From an uncultured Alphaproteobacteria bacterium (GTDB lineage: Bacteria > Pseudomonadota > Alphaproteobacteria > Rhizobiales > Ancalomicrobiaceae), in contig CALFRR010000014.1 in NCBI GenBank assembly GCA_937919435.1, forward strand, positions 1 to 16,747: a DNA stretch of 16,747 nt, given 5' to 3'. How positions within the stretch are numbered: the first letter of the stretch is position 1; each line of letters opens with the position of its first letter. Shown one piece after another: positions 1-7,706 of the stretch. The notes beneath the pieces were generated by a model that saw only the letters and a program-made list of their open reading frames with translations, was not told where the DNA came from and searched no databases. A program made the position numbers and the translations under genes.

Positions 1-936
1 GGCGATGCGGGCCGGCGACGGCGCGTCCTTGGGCCAGCCGGGAACCGGGGCGGTCAGCAGGGTCTTCTCGGTGGTCGCCGAGGCGCGCGCCGCGCCGACC
101 CGGAACGAGCCCATCAGGGTCATCGACAGGGTGCCGGCCTTGACCGAGGTCAGGGCATCCTCGACCGACATCGCGGCGACCGTCTTCTTCATCGCACCGG
201 AGGCGACGAGGTCACGCATCAGTGTCAGCGTCTTCACCCCGGCCTCGCCGGCGATCAGCGTCTTGCCCGACGCGTCGAAGAGCTTGCCGCCGGCACCCCA
301 GTAGAGCGGAATGAACGCCTCCACCGCGCCCGCGCCGAGCGCCGCGGTCGAGGCGCCGAAGCCGAAGCCCATCGCGGCGTCGGTGGTGATCTTGGCGCCG
401 ACCGCCTTCAGTTCGTCGACGGTCTTCGGAACACCGAAGCCGGCGGCGTCGAGCAGGTCCTTGCGATACCAGAGCAGCCAGACGCGCGCCTCCCACGGGA
501 TCGCCATCTGGGCGCCGCCGAACCGGAAGAACTCGGGCGACACCGCGAAGTCCTTCGCCTCCTTGGCCCAATCGGGGCCGAGCAGAGAGTCGAGCGGCTT
601 CACCGTCTTGGCGGCGACGTGCATCGCCAGTTGATCGGAATAGACGTTGAGGATGTCGGGACCCTGGCCGGCGGCGGTCGACTGGATGACGACGTTGTCG
701 ATGCGGGCGAAGTTGACCGACTCGACCTGGACCTCCCACTTCGATTGCGACTTGTTGAACCCCTCGACCACTTCGCGCAGCGCGGTCGAGCGCGGGTCGG
801 TACCCTGGGTGGCGAGGAAGGTCCAGAACTTCAGCACCTCGGCCGCTTCGGCCGGAAGGGCGCAGACCAGGGCGGTCGCCAATGCGGTCGCGGCGAGTGC
901 CCAACGCGGGCGGGTCGTCTCGGACTTGCGGTTCAT
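1..936 (-). CDS. ABC transporter extracellular solute-binding protein (sugar type, family 1), 3' end outside window
   Basis: Periplasmic binding protein of a carbohydrate-type ABC importer; it captures the substrate and delivers it to the two permeases encoded just upstream. The frame is open for 312 codons from an ATG at 936 to the window edge, so the C-terminus is missing. The start is preceded by a GGAGG Shine-Dalgarno sequence 8 nt away. Residues 1-32 form a Sec signal peptide: basic n-region, Ala/Leu-rich core and a PAEA-A cleavage site. The mature part opens with EVLKFWTF, and a stretch QGPDILNVYSDQLA near residue 95 resembles the ligand-lobe region of family 1 binding proteins. It is the last visible gene of the importer operon, 35 bp after the second permease. 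The family is clear; the ligand is not (sugar, polyol, glycoside or sn-glycerol-3-phosphate are all possible). Confidence 0.85.
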   Translation of the reverse strand, partial: MNRKSETTRPRWALAATALATALVCALPAEAAEVLKFWTFLATQGTDPRSTALREVVEGFNKSQSKWEVQVESVNFARIDNVVIQSTAAGQGPDILNVYSDQLAMHVAAKTVKPLDSLLGPDWAKEAKDFAVSPEFFRFGGAQMAIPWEARVWLLWYRKDLLDAAGFGVPKTVDELKAVGAKITTDAAMGFGFGASTAALGAGAVEAFIPLYWGAGGKLFDASGKTLIAGEAGVKTLTLMRDLVASGAMKKTVAAMSVEDALTSVKAGTLSMTLMGSFRVGAARASATTEKTLLTAPVPGWPKDAPSPARIA

Positions 937-971
937 GCGTGTTTCCTCCGTCTTCTTGTTGTGGGTCGGCA

Positions 972-1805
972 TCAACCCTTCACCGCGCCGGCCATCAGGC
1001 CCTGCACGAGCCACTTCTGCAGCAGTAGGAAGGCGATCACGACCGGCACCAGCGAGATCACGGTGGCGGCCATCAGCTGCCCCCAATCGACCCCGATGTT
1101 GGAGATGAAGCTGTAGAGGCCGTAGGGGATCAGACGCTTGTCCTCGGTGACGGCGAGGGTGAAGCCGATCAGGAAGTCGTTCCACACGAACATCATCGCC
1201 ATGATCGCGCCGGCCAGCATGCCGGGGCGGGCCATCGGCAGGACGATCGTGTAGAAGGCGCGCATCCGCGAGCAACCGTCGATCATCGCCGCCTCTTCGA
1301 GTTCGACCGGAACGCTCTCGAAGAATCCCTTGAGCAGCCAGACCAGCAGCGGGATGTTCCAGGCGGTGTAGACGATCACCAGACCGGTGAAGGTGTTGTA
1401 GAGCCCGGTGTGGATCGACAGGTTGTAGAGCGGCACCAGGATGGCGATGCCGGGGATCATCGAGGTGGCGAGCAGGCCGAGCATCAGGGAGGTCTTGCCG
1501 GTGAAGTCGAAGCGGGCGAGGCCGTAGGCGGCGTGGACCGCGACCACCAGACTGGTCAGCGTGGCGATGCCGGTGACCAGCAGCGAGTTGCGGAAGTAGG
1601 TCGGGAAGTTGCTGTCCGACCACACCTGCCGGAAGCTCTCCAGCGTGAACCGGCTCGGCATCAGGTTCGGCGGATAGCTCACCACTTCGGCGGCGGGCTT
1701 CAGCGCGGTGAGTACGCCCCAGACGATCGGCGCAGCGGCGAACAGGCACGCCAGCACCGAGATCAGCAGGAGGCCGTAGCGGGGTCGGCGATCGGAAGCG
1801 GCCAT
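972..1805 (-). CDS. Carbohydrate ABC transporter permease, MalG/UgpE type
   Basis: Inner-membrane permease subunit of the importer, 277 aa, the usual length for MalG-like subunits. The N-terminal membrane segment is at about residues 11-34 and several more hydrophobic segments follow (about 73-93, 105-127, 140-160, 197-217, 243-263), giving the six-helix topology of the family. The EAA loop that docks onto the ATPase is visible at about 169-195 (LEEAAMIDGCSRMRAFYTIV, then LPMARPG). The ATG at 1805 lies 7 nt after the stop of the preceding permease gene, and that TGA overlaps the GAGGGA ribosome binding site, which suggests translational coupling. It forms the membrane channel as a heterodimer with the neighbouring permease. 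Substrate unknown. Confidence 0.93.
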   Translation of the reverse strand: MAASDRRPRYGLLLISVLACLFAAAPIVWGVLTALKPAAEVVSYPPNLMPSRFTLESFRQVWSDSNFPTYFRNSLLVTGIATLTSLVVAVHAAYGLARFDFTGKTSLMLGLLATSMIPGIAILVPLYNLSIHTGLYNTFTGLVIVYTAWNIPLLVWLLKGFFESVPVELEEAAMIDGCSRMRAFYTIVLPMARPGMLAGAIMAMMFVWNDFLIGFTLAVTEDKRLIPYGLYSFISNIGVDWGQLMAATVISLVPVVIAFLLLQKWLVQGLMAGAVKG

Positions 1806-1812
1806 GGTTCCC

Positions 1813-2769
1813 TCACTTGCCGGCGGGGCGCAGCGTCTTGACGTAGACGAGGCTGATCAGGAGGTTGACGGCGGTGATGATCAGGCCGAGGGCGGCGCCG
1901 CGACCGAGGTTCCAGTCTTCGAAACTGGTCTTCATCACACCGACGGCGAGCGTCTCGGTGCCGCCGAGCGGGCCACCGCCGGTCAGCGTGTAGATCAGCG
2001 TCACCATGTTGAAGTAGAGCAGCGTCAGCTGGATCAGGACGACGAGAAACGTCGGCTTGATCATCGGCAGCGTGATGTGGACGAGCCGCGCCCGCCAGCC
2101 GGCGCCGTCGACCTCGGCCGACTCGTAGAGTTCCTGCGGGATGGTCTGGACCGCCGCTAGCAGCAGCAGCGTCGCCTGCGGATAGCTCGCCCAGACGTTG
2201 ACCACCACCAGCGAGGCCATCGCCGAGGTCGGGTCGGAGAGGAAGGCCGGGCGATGGCCGAGCATCTGTTCGGCGAGGAAGGTCAGCGGCCCGAAGTCGC
2301 CGTTGAGGAGCCAGGCCCAGAGCAGCGCCACCACCGTCTGCGACATCACCCAGGGCAACACGACGACGGTCCGCGTCACGCTCCGGAACGGGACGTTCCG
2401 ATCGAGCAGCAGCGCCAGACCGAGGCTGAGCGGCACCACCAGCACCAGCGAGCCGGTGGTGAAGATCAGTGCGTTGACCGCCGAGTTCCAGAAGCCGCGC
2501 GCCGAGAACAGGGCGACGAAGTTGTCGAGCCCGACGAAGGCGACCTTCTGAGCATAGGCGGTACGATGGAGGCTCAGCACGGCGGCATCGAACACCGGAT
2601 AGATCGACACCAGGAAGACGATGACGATCGCCGGCGCGATGAACAGCGTCGCCATCGGATCGAACCGCAGCGTCGGCGGCCAACGGCGGCGGCGCCGGAC
2701 CGGCGCCCGCGCGGCGCCCTCGTCGGCGGGGACGATCTGAACACTCGGGGAATCGGCGAGACCGGACAT
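1813..2769 (-). CDS. Carbohydrate ABC transporter permease, MalF/UgpA type
   Basis: Inner-membrane permease subunit of 318 aa. A cytoplasmic N-terminus rich in arginine (about residues 21-30) leads into the first membrane helix at about 40-62. The EAA loop is at about 214-240 (LYESAEVDGAGWRARLVHIT, then LPMIKPT) with the conserved Gly. The C-terminal half carries LTGGGPLGGTETLAVGVMKT, a stretch typical of the first permease in sugar importers. The ATG at 2769 has a purine-rich GAGAGAGAGGG ribosome binding site. It lies 48 bp downstream of the ATPase gene and directly ahead of the second permease. Family assignment is secure; the substrate is not determined. Confidence 0.93.
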   Translation of the reverse strand: MSGLADSPSVQIVPADEGAARAPVRRRRRWPPTLRFDPMATLFIAPAIVIVFLVSIYPVFDAAVLSLHRTAYAQKVAFVGLDNFVALFSARGFWNSAVNALIFTTGSLVLVVPLSLGLALLLDRNVPFRSVTRTVVVLPWVMSQTVVALLWAWLLNGDFGPLTFLAEQMLGHRPAFLSDPTSAMASLVVVNVWASYPQATLLLLAAVQTIPQELYESAEVDGAGWRARLVHITLPMIKPTFLVVLIQLTLLYFNMVTLIYTLTGGGPLGGTETLAVGVMKTSFEDWNLGRGAALGLIITAVNLLISLVYVKTLRPAGK

Positions 2770-2817
2770 GGGATCCCTCTCTCTCTGGAGACGGCGGAAC
2801 GGCGGACGCGGTTCGGG

Positions 2818-3909
2818 TCAGGAGAGTGGAGGAATGTCGAGCCTGTCTCCGGTGGCCTCGTCGAAGAGATGGATCAGGCGCGGCGACACGGTGATCCGGG
2901 AGGCGTCGCCGACGTTCAGGCCGGTGCGGTCGCGCAGCAGCACGGTCATCGAGGCCGCCCCGACGCGCACGGCGACGAGGGTCTCCGAACCGGTCGGCTC
3001 GACCCCGGTGACGGTCACCGGAATGGCCACCGGATCCGCCGCGGCGAGGGCGAAATGCTCGGGCCGCACGCCCCACACCACCCGGTGCCCGACGAAGGGG
3101 GCCGGGGTCCGCGACAGCGGCAGACGCACGCCGTCGTCGGTCGTGACGTGGCTGCCGGCGTCGTCGGCACCGATCCGCCCGGCGACGAAGTTCATCGCCG
3201 GCGATCCGATGAACCCGGCGACGAACAGATTGTCCGGCCGGTCGTAGAGGTCGAGCGGCCGCCCGACCTGCTCGACCCGGCCGTCGCGCATCACCACGAT
3301 CTTGTCGGCCATGGTCATCGCCTCGATCTGGTCGTGGGTGACGTAGACCGTGGTGGTGCACAGGCGCCGCTGCAGCGCCTTGATCTCGCCGCGCATCTGA
3401 ACCCGCAGTTTGGCGTCGAGGTTCGACAGCGGCTCGTCGAACAGGAAGACCTGGGGATCGCGGACGATCGCCCGGCCCATCGCGACGCGTTGCCGCTGAC
3501 CGCCGGAGAGTTCGCGCGGGAACCGTCCGAGCAACGGCGTCAGGCCGAGGATGTCGGCCGCCCGGGCGACGTGGGCCTCGATCTCGGTCGCGGCGACGCC
3601 CCGCATCTTCAGGGCGAAGCCCATGTTCTCCGCGACCGTCTTGTGCGGATAGAGGGCGTAGTTCTGGAAGACCATCGAGATGTCGCGGTCCTTGGGCGGC
3701 AGATCGTTGACCACCCGCTCGCCGATCCGGATCTCGCCGGAGGTCACCGTCTCCAGCCCGGCGATCATCCTGAGCAGGGTCGACTTGCCGCAGCCGGAAG
3801 GGCCGACGAGGGCGACGAAGGCGCCGTCCTCGATGTCGAAGCTCACCCCGTGCATCACTTCGAGGCTACGGAAGGACTTGCGGACGCGGTCCAGAGACAA
3901 GGCCGTCAT
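2818..3909 (-). CDS. ugpC: ABC transporter ATP-binding protein, MalK/UgpC family
   Basis: Cytoplasmic ATPase that powers the importer, 363 aa. Walker A GPSGCGKST is at residues 36-44, the Q-loop Gln at 82, the signature LSGGQ at 134-138, Walker B VFLFDEP at 154-160, and a switch-loop His in VYVTHDQ near 193. The C-terminal part from about 240 is the TOBE/MalK-like regulatory domain (WGVRPEHF). The frame is open further upstream to 4053, but the ATG at 3909 is the credible start: it begins MTALSLDRVRK, the usual family N-terminus, and has GGGAGAG at Shine-Dalgarno distance. First gene of the importer operon. The symbol reflects the general MalK/UgpC family, since these ATPases are often shared or misnamed; it is not evidence for glycerol-3-phosphate transport. 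Confidence 0.93.
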   Translation of the reverse strand: MTALSLDRVRKSFRSLEVMHGVSFDIEDGAFVALVGPSGCGKSTLLRMIAGLETVTSGEIRIGERVVNDLPPKDRDISMVFQNYALYPHKTVAENMGFALKMRGVAATEIEAHVARAADILGLTPLLGRFPRELSGGQRQRVAMGRAIVRDPQVFLFDEPLSNLDAKLRVQMRGEIKALQRRLCTTTVYVTHDQIEAMTMADKIVVMRDGRVEQVGRPLDLYDRPDNLFVAGFIGSPAMNFVAGRIGADDAGSHVTTDDGVRLPLSRTPAPFVGHRVVWGVRPEHFALAAADPVAIPVTVTGVEPTGSETLVAVRVGAASMTVLLRDRTGLNVGDASRITVSPRLIHLFDEATGDRLDIPPLS

Positions 3910-4214
3910 CGTTTCTCTCCCTCGGCACCGCCGATCCGGAAAGTCGTTCCTCCGTTTCGACCACACGCCAGAGACGCATGAACGATGACGGGCGGCGACG
4001 AAACACCGGATTTGTGGCGGGCTCTCCCTTTTTATCTGGCCCGTTCCTGTCACCGTCGCCGGTGCGGTGGGCTCTTCATGGCGAAATCGTAGGCGGGGTT
4101 CGGAGTCGTGTCTTGACTTTTTCGGTCGGTGTTTTGATGAATTCGGCCATATCCAGCGGGAGTCGCCGGTTTGCTGGGCGACGAGGGCTCGGGCCGAGGA
4201 TGCGAGCCTGGCCT
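3910..4214. other. Intergenic region upstream of the ABC importer operon
   Basis: About 305 bp between the GlxA-like regulator and the ATPase gene; I see no gene in it. On the minus strand a weak sigma70-like pair AAGACA (4109-4114) and TACGAT (4086-4091) with a 17-bp spacer could drive the importer. A short dyad CACCG-TCGC-CGGTG (4051-4064) lies downstream of it and is a possible operator. On the plus strand CTTGAC near 4112 has a good -35 but a poor -10 (TGATGA). There is no clear terminator for the regulator gene, so read-through from it into the importer operon is possible. Confidence 0.3.
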
Positions 4215-5273
4215 TCAGTCGCCGCGGTGGCTCTCGGCATGGCCGCGACGGGCGCCGGCGCGCGTCGTCGTCGGGGTCTCACCGAAGATCTCGCGATAGG
4301 TCCGCGAGAATTGTGCCGCATCGGCGAAGCCGCATCTGAGGGCGACGGACAGCACCGGTTGATCGGTGTCGACGAGCAGTTCGTGGCCACGCCGCAGCCG
4401 GATCTCGAGATAGTGGCGGTGCGGTAGGCGGCCGAGTTCGGCGACGAACAGGCGGCGCAGCTGGCGCTGCGACACGCCGGCGGCGGTCGCGATCTCGGTC
4501 AGCGGCAGCGGTCGTTCGAGGTTGGCCTCCATGGTCTCGATCGCGGTCTCGACCCGCCGGTCGGCGACGCCGTAGCGCCAGTGGACCGACATGCGCTGGC
4601 TCTCGCCGCCGGAGCGGATGCGCGACATCATCGCGATCTCTGCGACCTCGAGCGCCACTTCCGGCGCCACCACTTCGGAGACGAGTTGCAGACCGAGGTC
4701 CATGGCGGCGAACCCGCCGGCACAGGTGAGCCGGCGGCGGTCGATGCAGTAGAGACCGCGTTCCAGCCGCACCCGCGGGAACTTCTCGATGAACGAGGCA
4801 TAGAGCCGGAAATGGGTGACGCAGCGATGATCGTCGAGGAGGCCGAGACGGGCGGCGAGCACCGTGGCGGCGCCGAGCGGGGCGAGCGGCACGCCGGCGC
4901 GGGCGAGGCGACGCAGCCAGGCGGAGAGGCGGTGATCTTCGAAATCGACGGCGACCAGGCTCGAGATCAGGAAGACGATGTCCCAGTCGTCGCTTTCGCC
5001 GACGACCTCGTCGGTCGACATCCGGAGGCCGTCGCTGGTCTCCACTTCCCCCGGCTGGAGGCCGAGCAGCCGGTAGGTGAAGGGTTGGTCGGGCGAGCGT
5101 TGGTTGGCGAGCCGGAACGGCTCGGTGGCGCAGCCGAGTGTGACCAGACTGAATTTCGGCAGGAGCACGAAGGCGAGACGCCGCCTGCGCCGTGGATCTC
5201 CGGTCGCCTCCGATGGCACTCGCATCATCTCGGGTCGTTCTGCTCGGCGCCTCGGGAGGGAGAGCTTCGGCAT
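4215..5273 (-). CDS. GlxA-type transcriptional regulator (DJ-1/PfpI-like domain plus AraC HTH)
   Basis: A 352-aa DNA-binding regulator. Residues about 32-200 resemble the DJ-1/PfpI (class I amidotransferase-like) sensory domain of the GlxA/CdhR/GbdR group (FVLLPKFSLVTLGCATEPFR). The C-terminal about 100 residues form a double helix-turn-helix AraC domain (LTEIATAAGVSQRQLRRLF, then VALRCGFADAAQFSRTYREI). At the nucleophile elbow the sequence reads PLAPLGAATVLA, so the cysteine often present there is missing and the domain is probably a sensor, not an enzyme. The start is uncertain: the ATG at 5273 has no clear ribosome binding site, and paired ATGs at 5228/5225 are alternatives. It lies upstream of the importer in the same orientation and may regulate it; characterised relatives control carnitine, glycine betaine or arginine use. 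The target is not shown by the sequence. Confidence 0.88.
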   Translation of the reverse strand: MPKLSLPRRRAERPEMMRVPSEATGDPRRRRRLAFVLLPKFSLVTLGCATEPFRLANQRSPDQPFTYRLLGLQPGEVETSDGLRMSTDEVVGESDDWDIVFLISSLVAVDFEDHRLSAWLRRLARAGVPLAPLGAATVLAARLGLLDDHRCVTHFRLYASFIEKFPRVRLERGLYCIDRRRLTCAGGFAAMDLGLQLVSEVVAPEVALEVAEIAMMSRIRSGGESQRMSVHWRYGVADRRVETAIETMEANLERPLPLTEIATAAGVSQRQLRRLFVAELGRLPHRHYLEIRLRRGHELLVDTDQPVLSVALRCGFADAAQFSRTYREIFGETPTTTRAGARRGHAESHRGD

Positions 5274-5450
5274 TCGGAATGGCCGCTGTCAAGTCGCACG
5301 ATGTGGAGACCGGTCGCGGTCCGGACACCGTGACGCTCGGTCGGGATCCGATTCTTCGGCCCCGTCGTCGGTCCGGCGCGCCTGCACCTCGCGCGGTGTC
5401 TCGATCGCTTCGCGCGGACGCACCGAATTCTTCCGGGTGCGATGCGAACG

Positions 5451-5462
5451 GATGACGTCATC
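5451..5462. promoter_or_regulatory. 12-bp perfect palindrome upstream of the GlxA-type regulator gene
   Basis: GATGACGTCATC is a perfect palindrome between the end of the WYL gene and the start of the GlxA-type regulator. It is about 180 bp before that regulator's start and 9 bp past the WYL stop. It could be an operator; no binding protein can be named. Confidence 0.3.
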
Positions 5463-5471
5463 TCCGACGAA

Positions 5472-6176
5472 TCAGTCCGACGCCCGCCGTCTGTTCCTTT
5501 CCTCGCGCCAGATCTGCCAACGCCGGTGCAGAACGCCTCTGCGTAAGCCGACGGTCGCATCCAGAACTCGCATCTCGATCACGCGATCGGTGCGAAAGTG
5601 GCGAAACTCCCGTCTCGACTCACACCATGCGACGATGAGGCGGGTCGTCTCGCCATAGCCGAGAACGACCGGCCAGACGATCCGATCGGTTTCCTCTCCG
5701 GCTTCGGATCTGTAACGCAGGTGGATTTTCCGGCCTTCGCGAATGGCGCGGCGCAGTGCGGTCGTATCGACCGCATCCTCGCGCACGATCGCCCCGGGTC
5801 CGGCGCCGACGGCGGGTTCATCGATGAAGGGGCGGAGGCGTTCCGGGACGACGGAGGCGATTTTCGCGATGACGTCGCGGGCGGCGTCGGCGAGGACCTC
5901 GTCGCCACGCCCGGCGACCCATTGGGCGCCGAGGACCACCGCCTCGATTTCGTCGGGCGTCAACATCAGCGGTGGCATGTCGTAGTCGCGATCGAGCAGG
6001 TAGCCGAACCCCGCCTCTCCGACGATGGGGACACGCTGGCCGATCAGGTCGGCGATGTCCCGATACACGGTCCGTTTCGAAACCTCGATTTCCTCGGCCA
6101 GTGCCGCAGCGGTCACCGGTCCGCTCGATCGACGGAGAATCTGGATGATCTGAAACAGACGGGCGGCACGGCGCAT
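5472..6176 (-). CDS. YafY-type transcriptional regulator (HTH plus WYL domain)
   Basis: A 234-aa DNA-binding regulator. The N-terminal winged helix (about residues 4-57) contains VTAAALAEEIEVSKRTVYRD and ends in GFGYLLD. The C-terminal WYL domain (about 140-205) contains RKIHLRYRSEAGEETDRIVW. The ATG at 6176 is chosen because MRRAARLFQIIQIL is the common N-terminus of this family and an AGGAG lies 10 nt upstream; the frame is open further but without support. It is divergent from a VOC-fold gene with a 100-bp shared promoter region. WYL/VOC divergent pairs are common, and the regulator probably represses its neighbour and itself. The effector is unknown. Confidence 0.9.
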   Translation of the reverse strand: MRRAARLFQIIQILRRSSGPVTAAALAEEIEVSKRTVYRDIADLIGQRVPIVGEAGFGYLLDRDYDMPPLMLTPDEIEAVVLGAQWVAGRGDEVLADAARDVIAKIASVVPERLRPFIDEPAVGAGPGAIVREDAVDTTALRRAIREGRKIHLRYRSEAGEETDRIVWPVVLGYGETTRLIVAWCESRREFRHFRTDRVIEMRVLDATVGLRRGVLHRRWQIWREERNRRRASD

Positions 6177-6189
6177 GCGTGGTTCACTC

Positions 6190-6216
6190 CTGCTGTCAGC
6201 ATGGTGGCAACAGCAG
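6190..6216. promoter_or_regulatory. Inverted repeat in the WYL/VOC divergent promoter region, candidate operator
   Basis: CTGCTGT (6190-6196) and ACAGCAG (6210-6216) form a perfect 7-bp inverted repeat with a 13-bp spacer, about two helical turns between half-site centres. An 8-bp direct repeat CAGCATGG (6197-6204 and 6214-6221) is interleaved. On the minus strand TTGTCC (6221-6226) and CATGCT (6198-6203), 17 bp apart, could be the WYL gene promoter, so the repeat would overlap it as expected for autorepression. Confidence 0.45.
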
Positions 6217-6276
6217 CATGGGACAAGAGCGCGTCGCGGCACGTCTGCACGCGTCGTCGGGAATGAAGAGGCTCTC

Positions 6277-6705
6277 ATGAGATTCGCGTCTGTCCGTCTG
6301 ATCGCCGCCGATATCGCGACGATGGTCCGCTTCTACGAAATGGTGACGGGCGTGCGCGCCGAATGGCTGGCTCCCGTCTTCGCCGAGATCGTCACGCCCT
6401 CCGCAACGCTCGCCATCGGAAGCGCGGAAACGGTCGCCCTGTTCGAAGCGGGCAGCGCCGAGCCCCGCGCCAATCGGACCGCCATCATCGAGTTGATGGT
6501 CGACGACGTCGACGCCGAATATGCGCGGTTGAAGGACGAGGTGGAAATCATCCACGCGCCGAAGCTGATGCCTTGGGGCAATCGCTCGGTCCAGTTCCGC
6601 GATCCCGAGGGAACGGCCGTGGCCCTGTTCATGCCCGTCACCGACGTCGCGAGAATTCGGTTCGGCCTACAGCCGCATGCGGACCCGCACTCCCGGCCGG
6701 TCTGA
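6277..6705 (+). CDS. VOC family protein (glyoxalase/bleomycin-resistance/dioxygenase fold)
   Basis: A small 142-aa protein of the vicinal oxygen chelate superfamily. It contains two beta-alpha-beta-beta-beta units: the first begins MRFASVRLIAADIATMVRFY and the second includes AIIELMVDDVDAEYARL and ends in VQFRDPEGTAVALFMP, the usual closing strand of this fold. The ATG at 6277 is preceded by AAGAGG. An ATG at 6263 is excluded because its frame stops within six codons. The first-strand metal histidine of classical glyoxalase I is not at its usual place (VRL), so metal binding and enzymatic activity are uncertain. It is divergent from a WYL regulator that probably controls it. The substrate is unknown. 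Confidence 0.9.
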   Translation: MRFASVRLIAADIATMVRFYEMVTGVRAEWLAPVFAEIVTPSATLAIGSAETVALFEAGSAEPRANRTAIIELMVDDVDAEYARLKDEVEIIHAPKLMPWGNRSVQFRDPEGTAVALFMPVTDVARIRFGLQPHADPHSRPV

Positions 6706-6862
6706 CGCGCATCGGCCCAGGCTCTCGCGGTTCGCGCCTCGATCGGACCGGAGACGGCGCCGGTCGAGATCCGGCAGATCCGCGCCCGAGCGATCGCCCG
6801 CGGGATTCGGGTCGCCGTCGATTTTCGGTGGTCGGTAGCCGGGAAGCCGAGCGAAGACGCAG

Positions 6863-6922
6863 CGAGAAACCGCCCGGGTTCTCGGCACTCGGCCGATTTC
6901 CGAGTTCGAAATACCGATTTCG
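6863..6922 (-). terminator. Two hairpins downstream of tRNA-Val, possible processing or termination signals
   Basis: Downstream of the tRNA on the minus strand are a hairpin with a perfect 6-bp stem and 4-nt loop (6907-6922, CGAAAT/ATTTCG) and a stronger one with nine positions and one mismatch (6863-6884, CGAGAACCC/GGTTTCTCG as read on the minus strand). Neither has a T-tract, so intrinsic termination is not demonstrated. Confidence 0.3.
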
Positions 6923-6932
6923 CTTGGAGTGG

Positions 6933-7007
<75 letters not shown>

Positions 7008-7049
7008 GGAACCACCGGTGCCGCTCAACGGGATCGAGCGGCGAGAGGG

Positions 7050-7078
7050 TTCATACTGGGGTTCGACCGTCGGCGCAA
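7050..7078 (-). promoter_or_regulatory. Probable sigma70 promoter of tRNA-Val
   Basis: On the minus strand TTGCGC (7073-7078) and TATGAA (7050-7055) are separated by 17 bp. Transcription would start near 7043, giving a leader of about 36 nt before the tRNA. The -35 read as CTTGCG resembles the alphaproteobacterial CTTGAC form. Confidence 0.5.
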
Positions 7079-7140
7079 GTGCCGTTGTGGATAGCCTCGT
7101 CGACGATCGCATCGCCCCCTCGGCCCGAACCCGACGCCGG

Positions 7141-7509
7141 TCACGCGGCGAGCAGCTTCTCCACTTCCCGGACCAGATCGCGCAGATGGAACGGCTTCGA
7201 CAGGACCTTGGCGTCCTTCGGGGCCTGACTGTCGGGGTTCAGCGCCACCGCCGCGAAGCCGGTGATGAACATCACCTTGAGATCCGGGTCGAGCTGCGTC
7301 GCCCGGCGGGCGAGCTCGATGCCGTCCATCTCGGGCATCACGATGTCGGTCAGAAGCAGCGTGAACGGCTCTTCCCTCAGCCTCTCGTAGGCGCTGCGGC
7401 CGTTGTCGTAGGACACGACTTCGTAGCCGGCGTTCGCCAGAGCCTTGGCGAGGAAGCGCCGCATGTCGTTGTCGTCCTCGGCGAGGATGATGCGCGCCAG
7501 CGGATCCAT
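7141..7509 (-). CDS. cpdR: Single-domain response regulator CpdR
   Basis: A 122-aa protein consisting of one receiver domain and nothing else. The acidic pocket is EDD at 11-13, the phospho-acceptor Asp is at 55 (LLLTDIVMPEMDG), Thr at 83 and Lys at 105 (LSKPF). The stretch from KVMFITGFAAVALNPDSQAP to the end matches alphaproteobacterial CpdR closely. In Caulobacter and Sinorhizobium, CpdR is dephosphorylated through the CckA-ChpT phosphorelay and then acts as a ClpXP adaptor that primes degradation of cell-cycle factors. The ATG at 7509 gives the conserved N-terminus; the frame is open upstream without support. The protein ends LLAA, compatible with a ClpX-recognised tail (inference). It is divergent from an N-formylglutamate amidohydrolase-like gene, an arrangement I recall from other Hyphomicrobiales. 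No TTAA-N7-TTAA CtrA box is visible upstream. Confidence 0.93.
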   Translation of the reverse strand: MDPLARIILAEDDNDMRRFLAKALANAGYEVVSYDNGRSAYERLREEPFTLLLTDIVMPEMDGIELARRATQLDPDLKVMFITGFAAVALNPDSQAPKDAKVLSKPFHLRDLVREVEKLLAA

Positions 7510-7545
7510 GGGGGTTCTCTCTTCGATTCCCGGAAGTTTCGATGG

Positions 7546-7559
7546 GACCATAGATGGTC
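7546..7559. promoter_or_regulatory. Small dyad upstream of cpdR
   Basis: GACCAT-AG-ATGGTC is a perfect 6-bp inverted repeat about 37 bp upstream of the cpdR start, in the divergent promoter region shared with the amidohydrolase gene. It is a possible operator; no regulator can be named. Confidence 0.3.
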
Positions 7560-7706
7560 GGCCACGGTAAAGAACCGGTGAAGTCGACGAAAGTTCGGCG
7601 GCTCTGCGACGATCGATGCCTCCCATGCGTGGACAGCGGGGGAAACCCGGCGCAACATCGTCGGCAGAGCATTCGGCCGAGGCCGATCCGTTGGAGGAAC
7701 GAGGAC

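Noticed and set aside
1763..3361. Minus-strand open frame overlapping both permease and ATPase in another frame
   Set aside because: Out of frame with three well-supported genes; low-complexity Arg-rich product.
2254..3981. Long plus-strand open frame (575 codons) opposite the permease and ATPase genes
   Set aside because: It is the GC-driven shadow of the minus-strand importer genes; composition is dominated by Arg, Asp, Gly and His and no domain is recognisable.
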